A stretch of 8,235 bases of DNA, taken from NCBI GenBank assembly GCA_022360135.1, contig JAKSDM010001337.1, forward strand, positions 1-8,235. The letters are read 5' to 3'. The notes under the pieces were generated by a model that was not told the DNA's origin, made no database searches, and saw only the letters and a list, made by a program, of their open reading frames with translations. Made by a program: the position numbers and the translations under genes. The stretch comes from Pseudanabaenales cyanobacterium (GTDB lineage: Bacteria > Cyanobacteriota > Cyanobacteriia > Phormidesmidales > Phormidesmidaceae). This document shows, in pieces, positions 6,745-8,235 of the stretch (positions are counted from its first letter, which is position 1; each line of letters begins with the position of its first letter).

Positions 6745-6889
6745 CAAGTTCTCAGGATTATTCGAACAATCTCACCCTCTAATAAATTCTTCAAAATGAG
6801 AACTGAACTGCTTTTGACTAAAACTTTATTATCCCTGATTACGGGAAAGATTAAGACACATGATTTGCTAGGCGGCATACCCATACTCA

Positions 6890-7501
6890 CTACAATCGGA
6901 TATATTCACGAAATAACCAAATCCTTCCAACAATTTTCTGGCCCAACCATTGAGGTTGGGAAAACCGCTCAAAAATTCTTCCGTCCTTGAGCCTGATAGT
7001 ATCTTGGATGATTGAGTTTTTTTGTACATACACCCCTCTCACTTGCATAAGGAAACAACCAGGCTTCTCAAACTGCTCCGCAACAAATGCTAAAGCTAAA
7101 TCATCATTCTGTGACGCTACAATTTTTTCAGGAAGTCTCCACATCTCTATAAAAGTTCTGTTCAGACTCACCATCCTTCTCTGATTATCAACTATAAGGA
7201 TTCCAAATCTTTCTGCATCCTTAATTTCAACAGACACGTCATTTGACTTGCCTACTATTTCAAGGTTACTACCAGAGCCAGGAAACTCCCAACATTGACA
7301 TTCCCTATAAGTTTGATCAGGAGAGTACTTCAACATCTCTGATGTCCTCAATTTTTTATCTCTCGCTGCGTCAGATCTTCAGGGGGTTTTATCCACCAAT
7401 ACTTCTAATATATTCCACCAAACAATCAGGGATTGGGTTACTATGGTGATAGTATTAAGAGTAGGGATAAAATGAATATCCTTATGCTCGTGATGAACAA
7501 T
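6890..7501 (-). pseudogene. Remnant of a PAS-domain sensory protein
   Basis: Bases 7351-6890 encode an open stretch whose residues 48-149 (numbered from TTG 7351) match the PAS units of large cyanobacterial sensor kinases: ERFGILIVDN, LNRTFIEMWRLPEKIV (63-78), LKDGRIFERFSQPQ (121-134), GQKIVGRIWLFRE. In such proteins this module is followed by a D-I-T-E-R-type linker and more sensor or kinase domains. Here the match stops at REYIRL with two stops (TAG, then TGA). Upstream the same frame continues to 7501 (HKDIHFIPTLNTITIVTQ, WWNILEVLVDKTP), interrupted by TGA at 7379-7381. Removing one C from the five-C run (7382-7386) and adding one A to the six-A run (7352-7357) restores a coil-like EDLTQREIKKLRTSEML. 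No ATG start or ribosome binding site is evident. It is a fragment without kinase or output domain, most likely non-functional. Confidence 0.72.
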
Positions 7502-8127
7502 TTAATCGAATATTTAAGGTTCAAAGCTTTAAAATACAAGCGCTTCTATTATGGAGAACATACCAAACCTGAAAGAGCCGAGAATTTTCTGCTGTCTGAT
7601 ACTGATAGCAGGTATCCGCTTCAACCAGAACGTTCTATCACCAGGATAATTTCCTATTTTAGGTTCTGTGCCTGATGGCTTCTTGATTTGTGTGTCCTTT
7701 GTGTCTTGATGACTTTTATTTATCCTGCTTAAATTTGGCATCTTAGAATCAGAATGAACACAAGCATTACTGTAGGTTCCAATTTCCTTCCTCTGCGTTT
7801 TCAAAACAAATAAGATAGCCGTATTGCTCTTTATAGATTCATCTAATAATTACAGACAGGATACTTATCAGTTAGCCTAATCATGATGGACAAAAGGCGA
7901 ATAGAACTCAGAATTTGCTATCCAGATTACTCCGAGTGTATAGATGTATAAAAAGTTACGTTTAGAGGCAAAGCCTCTAAACAGGGGGCAAACAGGTTAA
8001 ATTATTTAACTTATTACTCCCATAAGAAATTCAAAAGAAATATTTATACTATTTAATTGGTATTTTTTTACTAGTTCTATACCATTCAACCAAACGCATC
8101 TAAAGCAGTTCTGTTCAGGAGATATTC
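7502..8127. other. AT-rich spacer without a supportable gene
   Basis: Short frames on both strands at 7433-7804 overlap each other antiparallel, show no family resemblance and have no good start. A run near 7690-7712 (alternating GTGT, CTTTGTGTCTTG) resembles degenerate sequence common between cyanobacterial genes. The two palindromes at 7960-7982 and 7996-8010 are the main structure. A six-base inverted repeat (TGGTAT 8058-8063, ATACCA 8079-8084) lies 44-70 bases before the next start codon. TATACT at 8045-8050 is a fair -10 sequence, but no -35 accompanies it. Confidence 0.55.
7960..7982. repeat. Perfect 23-bp palindrome, possible interspersed element or terminator
   Basis: GTTTAGAGGC (7960-7969) and GCCTCTAAAC (7973-7982) pair perfectly around AAA. 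The form, an AGAGGC/GCCTCT palindrome between genes, resembles small palindromes that recur in cyanobacterial genomes. Read on the minus strand it is followed five bases later by TTTTT, so it could terminate leftward transcription. A second palindrome, GTTAAAT-T-ATTTAAC, lies at 7996-8010. Confidence 0.6.
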
Positions 8128-8235
8128 ATGCAGTGGTTATTGAATCTAGCAGAAAAGCATCGTTCAAGACTCCTCTCTGGAGTTTTCTATACAGAATTAG
8201 ACTTAGCTGCCAGTCCGTTAGACATCACAGGTTGG
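8128..8235 (+). CDS. N-terminus of an unidentified protein, cut by the window edge
   Basis: An open frame of 36 codons starts at ATG 8128 and continues past the right edge. AGGAG at 8117-8121 is six bases from the ATG, the best ribosome binding site in the right half of the window. The visible peptide (MQWLLNLAEKHRSRLL, then SGVFYTELDLAASPLDITGW) has an amphipathic N-terminal helix and no signal peptide. This is too little to name a family. The upstream spacer has two palindromes that may regulate it. Confidence 0.65.
   Translation, partial: MQWLLNLAEKHRSRLLSGVFYTELDLAASPLDITGW

Larger units (their letters stand above)
6255..6889. other. AT-rich non-coding stretch with several inverted repeats
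   Basis: I see no supportable gene here on either strand. A plus-strand frame from 6796 to 6990 begins in this stretch but runs into the antisense of the PAS remnant and has no family resemblance. The content is structural: stems at 6470-6531, 6603-6619 and 6711-6744, a short GC-rich patch at about 6380-6402, and the direct repeat AACCCGCC at 6573-6580 and 6595-6602. The 13-mer ATAAATTCTTCAA occurs at 6332 and 6782, possibly by chance in AT-rich DNA. Confidence 0.6.

Noticed and set aside
6796..6990. A 64-codon plus-strand frame
   Set aside because: Its second half is the exact antisense of the conserved PAS sequence, which explains its openness better.
7040..7060. AAGGAAACA, reminiscent of the Yfr2-type small RNA motif
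   Set aside because: It lies antisense to the conserved PAS coding sequence and lacks the surrounding hairpins, so coding origin explains it.
7433..7804. An 80-codon plus frame and a 91-codon minus frame
   Set aside because: They overlap each other antiparallel, have unusual composition and no recognisable motif; more likely intergenic DNA.

Overview
The window is from a cyanobacterial chromosome. The firmest evidence is an intact psbI gene (38-residue photosystem II protein I) at 1333-1449, which is too short for usual ORF cut-offs. Supporting evidence is a cyanobacterium-type LptD-like outer-membrane protein (DUF3769 type) at 1542-4025 and five copies of the HIP1 octamer GCGATCGC (starting at 272, 461, 644, 1218 and 2500). 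The genus cannot be fixed from the sequence alone.

Layout. (1) 2-1159 (+): 3' part of a gene of unknown function. It enters from the left edge and contains tandem repeats of 61 residues (183 bp). (2) 1160-1332: spacer with two abutting stem-loops, one with a perfect 13-bp stem, just ahead of psbI. (3) psbI, followed by a clean hairpin terminator at 1495-1520. (4) The 827-residue DUF3769/LptD-like protein. (5) 4123-4992 (+): a conserved cyanobacterial protein of unknown function with conserved ends and a disordered middle. (6) 5008-6000 (-): a GntR-family transcriptional regulator, convergent with the previous gene, with a candidate promoter and palindromic operators upstream (6042-6110). (7) 6001-8127: about 2.1 kb, AT-rich, with no convincing intact gene. 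It holds a possible 29-codon ORF (6165-6254), several inverted repeats that could fold as RNA (6470-6531, 6603-6619, 6711-6744), the decayed remnant of a multi-PAS sensory protein on the minus strand (6890-7501), and two palindromes (7960-7982, 7996-8010). (8) 8128-8235 (+): the first 36 codons of an unidentified gene with a strong ribosome binding site, running off the right edge.

The genes do not form one pathway. psbI and the LptD-like gene are adjacent housekeeping genes serving photosynthesis and the outer membrane. A terminator lies between them, so they need not be one operon. The GntR regulator may control itself and whatever faces it across the 6000-6165 spacer. The stretch right of 6000 looks like a decaying accessory region. 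HIP1 sites are absent after 2507, consistent with a change of character although not proof of transfer. I found no CRISPR array, intact transposase, tRNA or rRNA, and no clear new defence or other multi-gene system.
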